Positions 24,460-39,000 of a stretch of 64,000 bases of DNA are shown piece after piece; position 1 is the stretch's first letter, and every line of letters starts with the position of its first letter. A program made the translations under genes and the position numbers. The notes below the pieces were generated by a model. The model worked only from the letters and a program-made list of their open reading frames with translations. It made no database searches and had not been told where the DNA came from. The stretch is taken from positions 2,735,820 to 2,799,819 of the forward strand of contig ML133493.1 in NCBI GenBank assembly GCA_003864495.1, written 5' to 3'. The DNA is from Nemopilema nomurai. Lineage: Eukaryota; Cnidaria; Scyphozoa; Rhizostomeae; Rhizostomatidae.

Positions 24460-27017
24460 GTAAGCTTGCAGCTACGTTTGCATCAAAAGGCGTCAAGAAC
24501 AGAAGAACTGTAGCTGTTTGCCTGTAATTGTCGGACCCGACAAAGGCGCCTCTGTCAACATCTATTCATACAAAAATGTCATTGAAGCTTGAAGACATCA
24601 TTCTTTGCGAAGAAGCCAAAAGCAAACTTTTCCAGTAATAAAACTCGAAAGCTTGTTGCATTTTTAGCGGCGTAACAGCAGCTTAATTCATGCAAGGACT
24701 TAAGAATCAAAATTAATGCTGGTGAGGGGTGTTTATATTTCGAAGCTGACTTTCACCAAGTTTCTAAAGCCTCAGAGAATAGGCAGAAGAGGCGCAACTT
24801 CCTTCCTGTAAAGGAACACACATAATAAGCGAACTCAGGCAAAAATTTCAGCCGATTTTGAGGTTTAGAGAATTTCCAACTTTTGCAGAATAGAAATTTC
24901 ATATATGTAAAATAACGTCATATATGTTATGGTGCAGAAGCAATTAAATGCTACTGCTTCCACAGCTGTCATTATATTGGAGCAAATAAATTCATTTCTA
25001 ATAGCGGCAATTTTTGGGTGTTAAAAGAGGCGATGCAAGGTAACACATCATGCATGCTGGGGAAGATAGCACGTGTGTGAATGCCTTTCTGCCTCACTTG
25101 ATTAGCCAGTTATGTTGACTAATTGAAATTGATTACATTTGTTACTGTACATGATACTATTGTGCATAATATTGTGCAAAGATTAAGCAATCAGAATCTT
25201 GTGAAAAGTTTTGTAAACATTAGTGCGACATACGTATGTGATTGGAATCATGACCCAAGTCAGGCGCTCTTAACTTGCAGTTCTGTACAGAGCTTCGACT
25301 GCCAATGAATACGTCCAGCTCTAGCAATTGAGAGAAATCGAGGCAAAAACAGAGTAAGGATGAAGGTTAAAGCAAATGAAATGTGAATATCGATTAAATG
25401 TCAAAAATGTAAACAAAGCCTGTTTGAAATCTTTTATCGCAATAATATTATATTATGTTTTCAGTTCCAAAACTTTGATACGTTTCTGCCTGAATTCTTT
25501 TTCACTTCTTAATGAATTCTTAATGGGACACGGAAGCTCTTTGAAATCGTTTATTTTCTCTTTTTGTACATTCCTTTCTACAGAATAAGGACCCATCATC
25601 TTTTGACCTCCAAACTCTGGTACTGTTTTCGTACTGACCACCTCTGATTAATCAGTGTGCGTGTCCTTAATTGTTCCTTAAGTTCGCAGCCGGACACTTG
25701 TTTACTGTACCGACTAGGCCATTTCTCTTTTGCACATATGGATGATTTCGGAACTTTCAACTGCCTTCTTGAAGGAGCTGATGATTCTTTCCTGTTGAAC
25801 TGAATGGTGCGAAACAGCTGTTTGTTCCAAGTGGCCTGCAAGTCATTAGCTGGGATGAATTCAAAATGCTTTCAAACCACTAAGTTTATTTGGCGTGATT
25901 TGTTGCGAAATAGGAAGACGATTCTTATTTGAAGATGCTGTCAGAAAAGTTTGAAAAGTAATTATGATGACTATGACTTATAACCATAGGCCTTATGAGT
26001 ATACAGTCAGTCTGTGTAAGTCGAAGAGCAGTCACTTAATTTCTTTCTCGTTGCAAAACTATAATGATTGATCGCAGACATTCCTGGCAATTTAAAGTTT
26101 ATACATAAACAGTACAGAAACAGAGCTCCGTTAAAACCGACTAGCTTGAAGTATTTTGGCGATCCTAAGGAATATCTGAACATCGAACCAATAGCCTGAA
26201 CGCCATATAACATCTGTGCAAGAATCTGGTCAACTCTGGTCATCTATTTTTCCGACTCTAATTTGAAATCACAGCAAACGTGCCCTTATAACAAATACTC
26301 TAAACAATAAGTAGATATCTTGTTTCCTTTCCAGCTATCTTTCGAACCTGTGTTCATTTCACATCGCTTCTGTTCAAGGCCGGTCAAGAGTTCCCTCATC
26401 TTGAAATGTCTGGTGAGTTTTGAACTGTAAAGTCGGCTTACTCGGCCGGATGCCTGAAAAGCGGGGAAATTCACAATAATCGAAATCATCTGCAATTCAC
26501 AGGATAATAAGAAGACCAGTGACTTGTAATTAAAGACAAGTTAATATTTTATTTTGAAATTGTCTGCGAATCAACTTTTATTTGCTTATCCTTGAGATTG
26601 GTTTACTGATGTCATGGCAACAAGCTTATATACAATGAAGGCAAGGAAGTCTGGTGTATTTTTCAATGTCATTCGCTTCAAGGAGAAACTGTCCCATTAC
26701 AAGAGCTTGGTTAAGATGACATGTAAAGGTTCATAATAGGCACGTGATCATATCCTTAAATTTATATGAACTTCTTTGCACCGAAACCCAAACAATATCA
26801 AAGTCTCTTATTCTGATTGATAATGGGTAATGCATTTTCTTAGATTTTGTCGTATTGAAGCAAGGTCAGTCGATGCAGCCACAAACGAACCTGATTATGA
26901 AATGTGTTTGGAACAGAATATGATTGCGGGTCAGTGCACTCTGAAGGGTCACCCTAGAGTCAACTTACCACTTTCTGCACTGTAGCTAAACCGAAGTATT
27001 TCGTTTTGATAAGCGGC
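24460..27017. other. Non-coding or unresolved stretch upstream of PPEF
   Basis: Holds the PPEF promoter region and possibly the end of the candidate ectodomain gene. Open stretches after good acceptors exist on the plus strand at about 26845 and on the minus strand before 26453 and 25836. None has a donor or partner exon that settles a frame. Confidence 0.35.
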
Positions 27018-30000
27018 ATGGGTTGCACGAATTCAACAACTTTAAAAGGGGAGCGAATGAGCAAAGCTCAGTACCGAGAAGGTAAGTGTCCTAGAAGTCA
27101 TTATTGCTGAAAGAATAAACTAACGCAGCCTTTTGCTTCAGGGCGCCCTAGCGCAGTCATGTTTCATTTTCATTCACACTGCTAATTTGAACTGTGACGA
27201 TCATCTTGGTGTTAATAATGTAAAAGATTTTTCAACAGTGCCTGTTGCTCTTTCTAAGGCTGACCTTAATAACTTTGAACTTGATTGCTAAGAGCCACAT
27301 GCTATTGCACTATTTCAACCTCCCAAACAACTTTTTCTACGCAATCAATCTTGAACGTAGAAAGTTGTAATCATTGTTTTCATAGATTGGTTGGCAAACG
27401 CCCACATGAATCACAGGCGTCCTTGGGTTTTGTAAGATTACAAGTCACAATAAAACTGCATTTAGTTTGTCAACCAAATTGCTTTTACGGTTCACTTTGT
27501 AACACAAATATCAGGCGCAGAGCTCTCTAAGCAAATATCGGATTTTAATTGTTCTAATTTCATAAGGGTTCGAAGCTTGTTACTTTCTTTAATTTTCGGG
27601 GCAATTTCATTACTTAAATGAATTCAGCTATAGAATACAGCTACAGGATACAGCTTGACAACTAATATTTGTGCAGCAAAACTAGGCTAAAAACAACAAC
27701 TAGCAAGTTCATGTGGTGTTTTTATAACTTAAAATATAATTTGACCCTCCATTTTCTTATCAGGTGAATCTTATTTGAGAAGAATCTATAAACATTTTCA
27801 AGCAATTATGTAAAACATAGCTTAGTAAAATTTTAGCTCTAAGTATTTTCTTTGCACTGGCTATGAACAATTTTTCTTTTAGATTTACTCGTAGCAATAA
27901 CACCAAAGGTAGATAAGTTCTACATAAGGAAGTTCTAGATTGATTCTTCGTGTAAATAACTCCTAAAAACTTACCTTTTTTAGGGCACTCTAGTCAACAT
28001 TTCTGAGTTTACTAAAATATGGTAGAATTTACTAGATAGGGTAATTTCCATTTCCCAGTTCCAAAGTAATTGGTCTGTTTGTCGCATAAGATACCTTTTT
28101 GAATACCTTCAGATTTGAAGTGATAAAATGCTTGTTGGGGCATAATATTTATCACCATCAGTTTGGACTTCTAGAAGCTTTTCATGAGTTTTCAGAAGCT
28201 TTACATAAGAGTATCAAGCATCTGAGTGGTGGTGAATCTATTATGCAACTGACAAGAGAATGTTCTCTTTAATGTTTATTGATGCCCACTAGAAAGCAAA
28301 CTTGTCCAGAATCCTTCCCTATGAACGCGATTGCTAATTTAAATCAATCTTTCCTGCTCTTTATACAAGAAACAAATATATTTTATTTCAAATAGGCTTG
28401 TCTTGCCCAACCATAAAAAATGACTTTCAAGCACTTCACTGTTTAACCTTAGGCACATAGTGTAAAAAAATTGGACAATTCTAATGTTTTTCAAACTATA
28501 AACCTTTGGCAACATTTTGTGTTCAATTTGTTTAAATTGGGAGGTTTGTTGATAAAAGGGACCTCACAGAGTGTCTTTAGGTGACCAGATTAAGTCTTTG
28601 GGTCAAAAACCTTTTTTAGAAATTGCTTTTGGAAAGATATCTTGGCTTGGTGTCTGCTTTAAATATTCTCTTCAGTTTATGACACCAACAATCTTTCTTA
28701 GATAGCTGAAATTTTCCATATGTTTTTCTTATGCACCATTAGAAAAAAAAACAATGATTTCATTTATAATTTTATTTATCCTAATCAAGACCAACTTTGA
28801 ACTGGCAGGTATTAGAGAGAAGACCAATTGTCTGCAAAGTAAAAGCTATTAAAGTTTCATGCTACTCAGCTTGATTTTGAACTATTGATGCTTCTCTGCA
28901 CCTTTTAAAACTTTCAATAGAAGTTAATGCAGGTGTTTTCAGCTGAAATTACCTCTTTAGAAGTTTCAGAGGCTTAACTGTTCTAAGAATTGTATAATCT
29001 GCCAGAAGTAGAACAGATTTTGTTGCTACCATAATTATAAATTCATGATGTTTTTACAGGTGATAGCACAGCATGCTTTGTCAAGCCCAGAATTAAGTGG
29101 TAAAACCGTTTGAGCAACACGAAATGCACTTTTGAATCACACATTTCATTAAATTTTATTTGCACAACGCCCGCCCGTTTTGCTAGAGAAACTTCAGTAC
29201 CATTGAAATAGTTGTCTCTCCTTGTCATCTCCAATGCTTCGTATGACCCTGTTGGCCTTTTCCTATTCATCTAGCTTGAGAAGAACAAGCAATAGTAGGG
29301 AAGAAGAATGCGCAATTCATTGGTTGCTGGACTTTGCTCAAAATAAATAAAATTGAATAAAATATAATTAATAAACAAATAAGATTTCCGGAAGAAAGAA
29401 TTTATCGTTTCGAGGGTCTGCTGTTTTAGTTATCTGCGGGCAGATCACAGAGGAAATTCAAAAATAGTTACTATTTGAAACATCAGTAAACATTAAGAGT
29501 TAAAAGGAAAAGAAGCCAAACCAAGGGTTACATTTGTTGAAAAATATAGGAGAATTACGCGGAAGGTTTCTCTTAAATAGCACGGGGGAAAGGAATGATC
29601 CAGCAGCGGGGCGAGTGGATAGGGAGATTAATAGGGGTTTCGGGAGATTACCAGGGGTTTCGGGAGATTAACTGGAGCTTCAGGACTTTAACAGGGGTTT
29701 CGGGAGAAAAACATTTCCTCGCTGATATCGATCTCAAAGTTTTTGTAGCCCTTTATGTTTACAGCAAATACAAAACCACTACTGTGGAAAAGTTTTTTAA
29801 AAGCAACAGAATTCTTATTATTTTGCGTTAATTTATTTTTCTTCCCCTGTCAGTGCAGACAGCGTTATTAACCACTAACTCCGCCCTGGCTCACAACCTT
29901 CTTTCATCTTCTCAGCCATCAGGTCGTCGTTGGTGATACAAAAATGGTTTCGGCGCTACAAGGCGAGACTGGAGGCACAAAGGAGGTGTACTTGGAAAAT

Positions 30001-33000
30001 ATTTGAGAGCATTGAATACTCTGAAGAACAGGACCAGCAAAACGTGTGAATTTTCATTTTTCTATATGTAAGCAATCGAACCTCTCTTACCCAACAACAA
30101 GACTCCAATTATACAAGAAGAATGTAAATTAGCGATTTTTTTAAAAGCCCTCGTTTTCAACCGTTCCCTATCCCACTCTATGATGCCTAATCGAGCTATT
30201 CCTTCCGCTCACCATCTATAAACGAGTTTTATTCAATTAAAAATTTGTACACGACAAGACGTATTATTTCAAGCTGACAATCACCGGCATAAATGCGACT
30301 TCAGATGTATAGTTCATTGAATTAGTCTTTCTTGATTATGCAATTTTAACTGGATTTTTCGTTATTAAGAAAAGCTAGAAAGAAAGGCTTCCTGCGACGA
30401 GGAGTTTCTTTATTTCCCGAACACTTATTTATTTCAAAGGGAAGATCCTTCCTACCCAACCTTTCTAAAAAGTGTTTCTCCAAGTAAAGTAGGGATTTGG
30501 TTAGAAATTGTCATATTAGTGATGTTAGTGCCATAAAATCTCTTTTTTGTCTTTTTTTGTAGTTATATAATTTTTTCAACGAGATGGTTGAAAAAGTCAG
30601 TGCTGGTAAGTAGTTTAAAACCAACATTCTCATATTCTTTGTCGTCACATCAATGTCGGCTTTTATATCAAAGTTGAAGAGGCTATTCTAGATCAAACAA
30701 TCTAAATTTCGACGCCATATCTTAGCTTCACAGAATCAACTGCCTTTCTTAACAGCATATTAGCTCATTTTATCGGGTCTAGTATTAGTAAATATCTTTA
30801 TAATTAGGCCTTTTGTGATGGTATAGTTTTATTTTTTCCTCATCACTTAACTTCAAAATAAACGACATTCAATGCCCCTACAAGCATGGAAGAACCACAC
30901 TGTCATAAAATAGTACTAGGTCATATACAGTTACGCTTTAATTTCCTAGAGTAATGCTCAAAAATTCATTCAATAAGATCGATGCTATATATGGCACCCA
31001 ATGGAATTTTCCTGTCGACTCCCAAAAAAATGGCATTACCCGCCCGTCTGTCTCTTGTTAAATCATTATTCCTTAAAACTAAATTGATGTTTCTGCCTGG
31101 TCTTATTCACTGGGAATGAATCGTGACTTGTTTCTCAAGACAGTCAAGCGTCTCAGCTGAGAGAAGTTCTCTTAAACGGAAGTTCAACACGTGATTCAGA
31201 CTCCAGCGAAGAAGAATCAATCATCACCGAAGACATCGAAAGAACTGTAGTTCCTCCGTCGTACGAAGGCCCCCGTGTAGAAATGCCTCTGACGCTGGAC
31301 ACAACACAGGAAATCTTAGACCACTTTAAGAGGGGTCGTGTAAGTAGCCGTCGATTCTTGCTCGCCATCGTCTCTGTTGGGTGAGGGTGCTTATGCAGAA
31401 AACTGCCCTTCTAGAGCTGCAAAGTCGTCGTTCACGAGTGGGCGATGAGGTGCTTCTCAAGATCTTTTCAAAATCCAGTCAGATTGGTGTTAAGCTTGTG
31501 TCTTTTTGCAACAACCTGCTGAGAATTTAAAATTTCTTGGTCAAGGAACCTGGTCTTATACACTTATCCTAATCAGATTACACTCCTCTAGTTTTTTTTA
31601 AAAAAGCAGAAAAAGTAAGTATTCAAAGAAATTTGCTTGATCAAGGAACGCTAAAAATGTGATTGACCTGCTTAAATTTTGTGTCTGAAGATAAGGTGAT
31701 TTGTTCTTTTCAACTTCAGCTTTTCCAAATGAATGAATGAAATGAATTACAACGTGACGTCATTGTTGTCTACAAAATCGTTTGGAAGGGAAGTTTAAGA
31801 TACCGCTGACTCGTTGTCATCCAGCTATCTGTTGTTGGAAATACAAAGCTCAGTGTTAAATTAGAATCTCAATGTCACATATTCCTAATCTTTTGTGGCT
31901 TGGTATACAAATCTAACTGATGACTTTGCTCGTCATTAATCTAGATTATTAGATTGTATAGATTACATTAGATTATATAGATCATTGCATTGAATTCAGT
32001 GATTCCAGATTCTTTTAGAGAATGCCAACAAGAACATTTAAGCTTTCTGATTTGTTCACATTTTTCATTCATAGCTCCTTCATGCTAAGTATGTGAAGCT
32101 CATTTTGTGGGAGGCCACGAAGAGAACGAAGATGCTTCCAAACATTATTCACGCCAATTTGAAGATATCCAAACAGATTACAATTTGCGGTAAGCTGTCC
32201 AAAACTAGAATTTTCTCAGATTTGTTGCAACAGAATCGTCAATGCGCTTTTGGACATTTGCTGATCTTTAAATGTCTTGTTACTGCCCCCTTTTAGTATC
32301 CTTTCTATGTCCGTTGTAGTCCCTATCTCTAATATGCGATTTTCAAAACCTTTGGCGTGGCCTCTTCGTGGCCACTCCAGCATCCCTCTCATCTCGTTTC
32401 AGATACTGATGATGGTTGCTAATGTTTCGCTGTGTTTAATGATGATTTATTTTAATTTTGTATTTCATCCCAGTGTTTTTAATCACAGTTTATTACCAGA
32501 GCTGACATTTCTCTCGGCTTTTTCATGAGCTGGTTAAAATCTTGTTACGTTTATTACTACAGAAAATGTCAGATATGACTGTCATAGTTGTATTATTTTT
32601 CAATCTGATACATTATTCGCTTTCTCAACAAATTTCCTTCCTTGCGAGAACACGTTCCATCCACATAATGTCGTTTCCACAAGGATGTATTTTGATTTCG
32701 CAAAATGCGTGCTTTAAATGTGGTGTTCATGCTTTTTGCAGTAATGAAATTTCCTTTTTGAATGGACGTTTGACAGACGCGACGACCACCAAGCTTGGCC
32801 TGATGAGCTTTTTTAAATCAATTATATCGTAATGAACCGGATTGAGATTTATGTCGACTTTTGCAGGTGACCTTCACGGGAAACTCGACGATCTGCTAAC
32901 TGTTTTCCACAAGGTGACTATTCTTCTTAGCAGCCTCTCTTCTATAATCGAATGACTGGATTAAAAACAGCAACTGCGGTAGAAGGGACCAGGACACAAT

Positions 33001-36000
33001 GACCCACAGTCAGTCGGCTGCTAAAGTTCCATCATCGATTACTCGTTGATTCATGCTTGCTGTCTTTTGCGCTTTTTCCGGCCTTGAAATCATACTCTTC
33101 CTGTTTTTCCACCACATTCACCGTAATTTTTGTAGCCACCACGATGAACGTTATCCAACTACACCCAAAGGCATGCTGCTGTTTTCGTTCATATCCCTCC
33201 AGAGGTGCTGCGAACGGTTTTACACGAGCTGTTGCGCACGGTCCCTCTACGGTGGCGCGCGTATCATACTTATATTGAATTTAGGCAGGCTCGCACCAAT
33301 TTCCATTCAAACCTTTAATCTTGCGCTCCGTTACTTACAATCAACATGTCGTCTCTTCCAAACGCTACACAAATCTTTTCCCAGGGATAACTCCTTTTGG
33401 TTTCTTTTTTCCCTTTAGCCAGTATTCCATAAACAGGGTTTATTTATTATAGATTACATCGACGTAAGAAAGGGATCAAACTCGGTGGTTTCCCAAACAG
33501 CCTTGTCCATGTTCACGCTATTTGTTTAATTTATATGGCATATAATCCACGCAAAATACGTTAAAAAACGATATCTACGTAATTTTTGGTTTTTTGAGTA
33601 TATAAATTAATGAATGCATTCGCAATGTTATTTGTCATTCTTTACTCACTTGTGATTTGCACGGCCATGTTGATTGTCATCTGATACATTCATGTGAATT
33701 TTGTATTTGACTGGTTTTTATGAGGTCTCTTTGTACGCACGAGCATCCATCTAATCTGTCGCGCAAAAACAACACGTGATCACGCTTAGCATGAAAATTC
33801 GAGTGATGCCGCGCAGCGTGCTGTTTCATGCTTGATAAGATGCCACGCTGCATGCACAAACCAGCGTTACCTTTAAAAGACGTGCCTCCTTGTTTTTGCA
33901 GAATGGCCTACCATCGTCCGACAATCCTTATATATTCAATGGAGACTTCGTCGATCGTGGTGCTTATTCAATCGAAGTTCTTGTTATTCTCTGCTGTTTT
34001 CGCTTGATGTATCCAGCCGAGGTCAATCTGAACCGGGGAAATCACGAGGACCATCTCATGAACTCCAGGTAACAACTTTTTCGCCGGCTGTTCCTTTCAT
34101 TGAAAAATTCTTGTTTCGGTGGCGGCCTTGCTGATCTCACAAGATGTCGTTAAAGTAAACGTCACAAGAATCACAGCAAATATGCAATGTATACCGAAAT
34201 GTTCGTCACAATGAATAGCACATTCTTGATTAAATTTTGCGATCTAACAAACGCACAAGACGTGACAAGTAAAAGGCGTCTATTTAAAGTGGGCTCCTTT
34301 GTAGCTTTCACTCAGAGCTTTCATTCATTATCTGAGCTTTTCCTCTATTTTCCTCTTCGAAAAGAATTTACACATCGGCTAGCAAAGTATATGTATAAGA
34401 TTTGCTGTCTAAAACTTGTAGGAAGAAGAAGTTGCTAGAAATTTGGACAATGTTTTAAATGCTTAGTCTTGTTGGAAAATGAGATTGTAATTTGGGCCTA
34501 AGTTCCAGAAGCTCTTAGCGGGCCACCAATCAGAGATGCTTGCAGTTAGAGTGCCGGGTGGGGATGGGGGCAAAAGTTGACAAAAGAGCAAAATCTTCTC
34601 AAATCCATCTGTAATTTTGATACGACTAATGATTGTAAGTGACCATGCAAGGTATGCAGATTCCCCAGGTTCCCGAATATAATCATTTCTAGAGGTCTTC
34701 TAGCAGTGCTTCTCATGGGGAGAAAATGCGTTTGATAATCAACATAACATATAGAAGTGAGTTGTTTAGCATCTTTCAAGGATCTTCACACGTTGTCTGA
34801 TTGGATGTTTATTCCATAAGGCACAACTCGCTATTGCCACACTCACCAACCACTCATCCACCAAACCACCCCCCCCCCCCCCTCCCCAATGTGGCAGGCA
34901 ACCCTTTGACAACGTTTGCTAAGCGATTTGTTCCGTTCTTTTAATAATGTCTGCCCACTATTTTAGGTATGGCTTCGTCAAAGAAATACAGAGTAAATAC
35001 AAGGTACTTGAATTATATTTTGAATCATACTTTGTTTTCTGTCAGAGCTGATTTTCATGTTAAAGTGTTTGAAGGCATCTTTAGCGTGATTTTAAAGTTC
35101 AAAGAATCTTCTTTTCTTGGATGATAGAATCTTTCAATTTGAGTGCTTTTTTATATTATTCTCATTCTCAATTCTATGACGTCAACTTGAGCACCTCATT
35201 TTTTACATGAATATTTTTTCATGAAGGGTATTTATTAGTATGAAAGGATTTGGAATTTGTAGAGGGCAGGTATGCGTTAGGTTAGGCTTCAAGGTGCTTA
35301 TTAAGATTCGGTTGTTTTTAGACGTTTTTGCGTGCTATCATGGCTTATATAGAATAGGCCCTGTTTCATCGTGTTTTTGTGACAAATGATATTTTCACAT
35401 GCTAAATAATAATGGAAGGTGTTATTTGGCTTTGATCCTTTTGAGAGAATCTTGGCCTTAATTGAAGGAGTCGAAGAGAATTAATATTCGGCGTTTTCCG
35501 GATTTTAGTTGTATTATGTTATTATTTACTACTATTTCCTGTTTTAAAACAAATAAACAATGATTGTAATTTGTTCTGTGTATTTACCATTTATCATTAC
35601 TCAGTAAATAATTTCTACCATGTTCGAATAAGCGTCAAGCTGAAGTCTCTGTGCGCTTAAAAGTATCCCGACGCCTATTAAAACTCATTGATGCAAGAGG
35701 GTTTAAACGTCGCTGGCGTTTAAAGCTTGGAAACATATACCAAGGCCTGTCTCAATATCAAGCTTATGTAAAAAAGCTCGTCTTTCCATTGCCTTTAGAA
35801 AGATGCGGCCATGATAAAAGAGCTGTGCAAAAACCTCTTCGCCTGGCTACCACTAGCAACGATTGTCAGTAAAAAAATATTTGTCGCCCACGGTGGGATT
35901 TCGGACAAGACCGATCTGAACGTGATCGAGAACTTAAAGCGATATAAGGTATGGTCTTTAATCATAGCTGTGCGGATTGATATCTTTGACAAATTCAAAT

Positions 36001-39000
36001 CAACCTTACTAGTGTTAAACAAAGGTGCTTTATAATTCGTCAAAGTTATAATTCAGTCCTACTTTGATAATTGGCATTTCGAAGACATCAAACCCCATCT
36101 ATCATTCATTGCCTATCTGACATGATTTGATTGTTTGATCTTCTATTACTTATTATATATCTGTTTTAGTTTACGTCTGTGTTGAAGCCATCACACATAT
36201 CTCTGGAGGAAGGGATCCAGCCAAATCTCGAAGCGGTTGCTGAGTGGGAGCAGGTTTGTTCAGATCGCATCTGTTAGGCACTGTTCATTTGCAAAGTTGT
36301 TGTGGAGCAACGAAAAGGGTGTTCATGCGGCCTAACGCGTTTACAAAATGTCCTAAGAGGCAATGGGATGTTATGTTCCAATTCTATCTGGCTGTTTTTA
36401 GAGCCATGGCCTGACGAAAGACGAACTCTTCTCGACGCTGAGTCGCATTTCTTATAGTTTTGTCACTGAGAAAGCACCTTGCATTTTCACCACGCGTGGC
36501 CTAATTCAATACCACGTCTAGGCAACAAATAGAATATTGCACCTACGTCTCTTACAAGTCATTGTGGTCATAGGCAACAGGATTTCCTACGACGATTCAT
36601 TATGGATGGAAAATTCCTCCTACGAATTTGGATGCATCGCAACTGCTAACTGCTATTCTGTTGTTTTTGCATCCTGTACTACCCACTCAATAAAGCTATA
36701 TTTAAATTTCGTAAACACGATGATGGTTTTTTAGATCGCGTATCTTGGTGTTCGAATCGTTCTTGATCGTGATGACTGTTAAACGTGGGCTGAATTGTTT
36801 GCACGCATCTATTTACGTTCATTTTTGTTTGCATCAGTTGAAAAAGAAAGAGTTGTTTTCTCCTCGCGAGTACTTAGCCCTATAAGATGGCAGCTGTTCT
36901 GTGAATACTGTGCTTTAAATAGTGGTATTTTTCCTGCTAATTTGATTTGCAGCTGGAGTCTCACATCATTAAAATATACGATCATGACCTCGACCCATTC
37001 CAAGGTCAATGTTCTCTTTGTGCCAAATGTCAATGTGGTCCCGTATATTCAGAATTTCATGGCCTCTGCAATAGCAAATGCTCCAAAACATTTTTCCCAG
37101 GCACCTGTTAACAATTTTAGGCAAAACGCCAAATGCATTTCCACTGACAGGCTTTATTGCTGGTATTACTATCGTTAAGTTAAGTTTTATATAGCAACAT
37201 CGGCGTTCGTTTTTCTGTTCTCTCATTAGAAGTAATTACTTTCTCTGTTTTCCCTTTTCGTGCTGACTTTTATCTTGAAAATGAGTCATCGTTGGTAGTA
37301 GAAGCTTGGATTTTGAAGAGATCTGGAAGCATTTACGAACACGAGCTCTTCAAGAAATCTTAACCTTTTCTTCAAGTAGAGAAAATCGTTATATTTTCTT
37401 CGCGAGAGAAAAGGAGGCTAAATGATTTTTTAAGGCAATTTTGTCTTGAACCTTGAGTCTTGAACCAAAGTCTTGAACCCACACTTTAGCTGGAGCAACC
37501 CTCTACCAGTTTGAGGTGCCTCTCCTCAAATTGCGCGTTGTTTTTTCTAACTAAAATTCGTTTAATGTTTACACGGGAACGGTAGGATGCGTATCTTTGC
37601 TTGGAGAGATCCGTAACTTTTTGAGTACAATTACAAAGCAAATCCATTCAGATACGTTCCTTCATCGGCGCCGTGTAAACGGATGGATACGGATCCGCGT
37701 GCGGCAGTGAAACGAGACCACCAAATTGAAAATTAACAATCACCTTGTCATTGCGCATACTTAAAATAAGAGATTCGCTTTTGGTCCGTTCCTTTGTAGT
37801 TTTAAAGTTCAAGATCCGATCCCGTGTAAACGCTTTGTAGTTTAGGATCCGATCTCGCCTTAGTTAACGAAACTTTGAACTAGTTTGCTGATTTACTTTG
37901 CAATGATTCTTGTGCTGTGTTAGTTCGAAGGTGATGCATCACGTGCTTTCTGTTTAGATCCTGGATTTGCTATGGAGCGACCCCCAGTCCGACCCTGGCC
38001 GTGTCTTCAATCACAGTCGTGGTGGTGGATGTTTTTTTGGGCCTGACGTCACCAAAAATTTTCTACAAAAGCATGATATGGACATGATCATCCGATCTCA
38101 CGAGTGTAAATACGAAGGCTACGAGTACACTCACTCGAACACAGTACGTATTGACCTGACACGGTGACGATGTTATTATAAAAGTTTTTTTATAATTTTC
38201 ACGTTTAAATCCCCCGGTTGTACGAAGCACAACAGAATATCGCAGAACTTGTCAGATCGGTTCAATGCGGGGTTTGCTGATTTGGTTAAATTCTTTCAGT
38301 TTCCCTCTCTCTAGTCGATACATTTTTCCTTAATAAAATTCATCTACTACCGAACTTCGTACCTCTGTTGTCTTCATACCGGCAAGCTTCAAACAGATTT
38401 GGGGATCGTTATTTGCTGAAGACAAAATCCTTAATAAAACCTTCATCTCAATCCATGGCATTAATCCCTTAGCTCAGTACAAATTTCGATCCAAATTTCT
38501 TCATGAAAACAGCCCCTTGGCTCACTGACATATTATCCTTTCACTGTCTGTTTTATCTCTGAGACTCTTGATTTATCTTTTTAGGTTTTAACAGTTTTCT
38601 CGGCCTCGCATTATTACGCAGAAGGGAGCAATTACGGAGCTTATTTGAAATTGAACGAATGCTCAAGACCCTTCCCCGTGCAATTTGCAGTAGCAAAGGG
38701 CAGAAAGTCTCTCTCCTTTAAACAAATGTGAGTCAGTTTGTATCTTCTAAATATAAGGCTTTTTATTATTGGCTGGTCAAAGTTACAGCATTAGAGAGGT
38801 CATTTTTGTAACGATTTTAATGGTTTCTGCCAGATATAAAAGAACACTCGAAGTGATCAAATTTTTTGCTAGAATAAGACTCTTTTCACAGCGAATGTTT
38901 CCCCATATACATATGGGTCCTCTTCTTTTCACTACTAAAACAAGCATGATTTAACTACAATTTCATTGTGAGAATTGAGAGCTTTGTTTTCGCCAACTTT

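Noticed and set aside
25596..26495. Minus-strand open stretches after acceptors at about 26454 and 25837
   Set aside because: More than one frame is open after the acceptor and no donor or partner exon fixes the phase. Not enough to call a gene.
26845..26996. Plus-strand open stretch after a TTTTCTTAG acceptor
   Set aside because: Open in two frames, both ending in stops without a donor. Could be 5' UTR of PPEF or the end of another gene; undecidable here.
29043..29270. Minus-strand 75-codon frame inside PPEF intron 1
   Set aside because: Starts with ATG and looks protein-like at first, but the donor is weak and no following exon could be linked.
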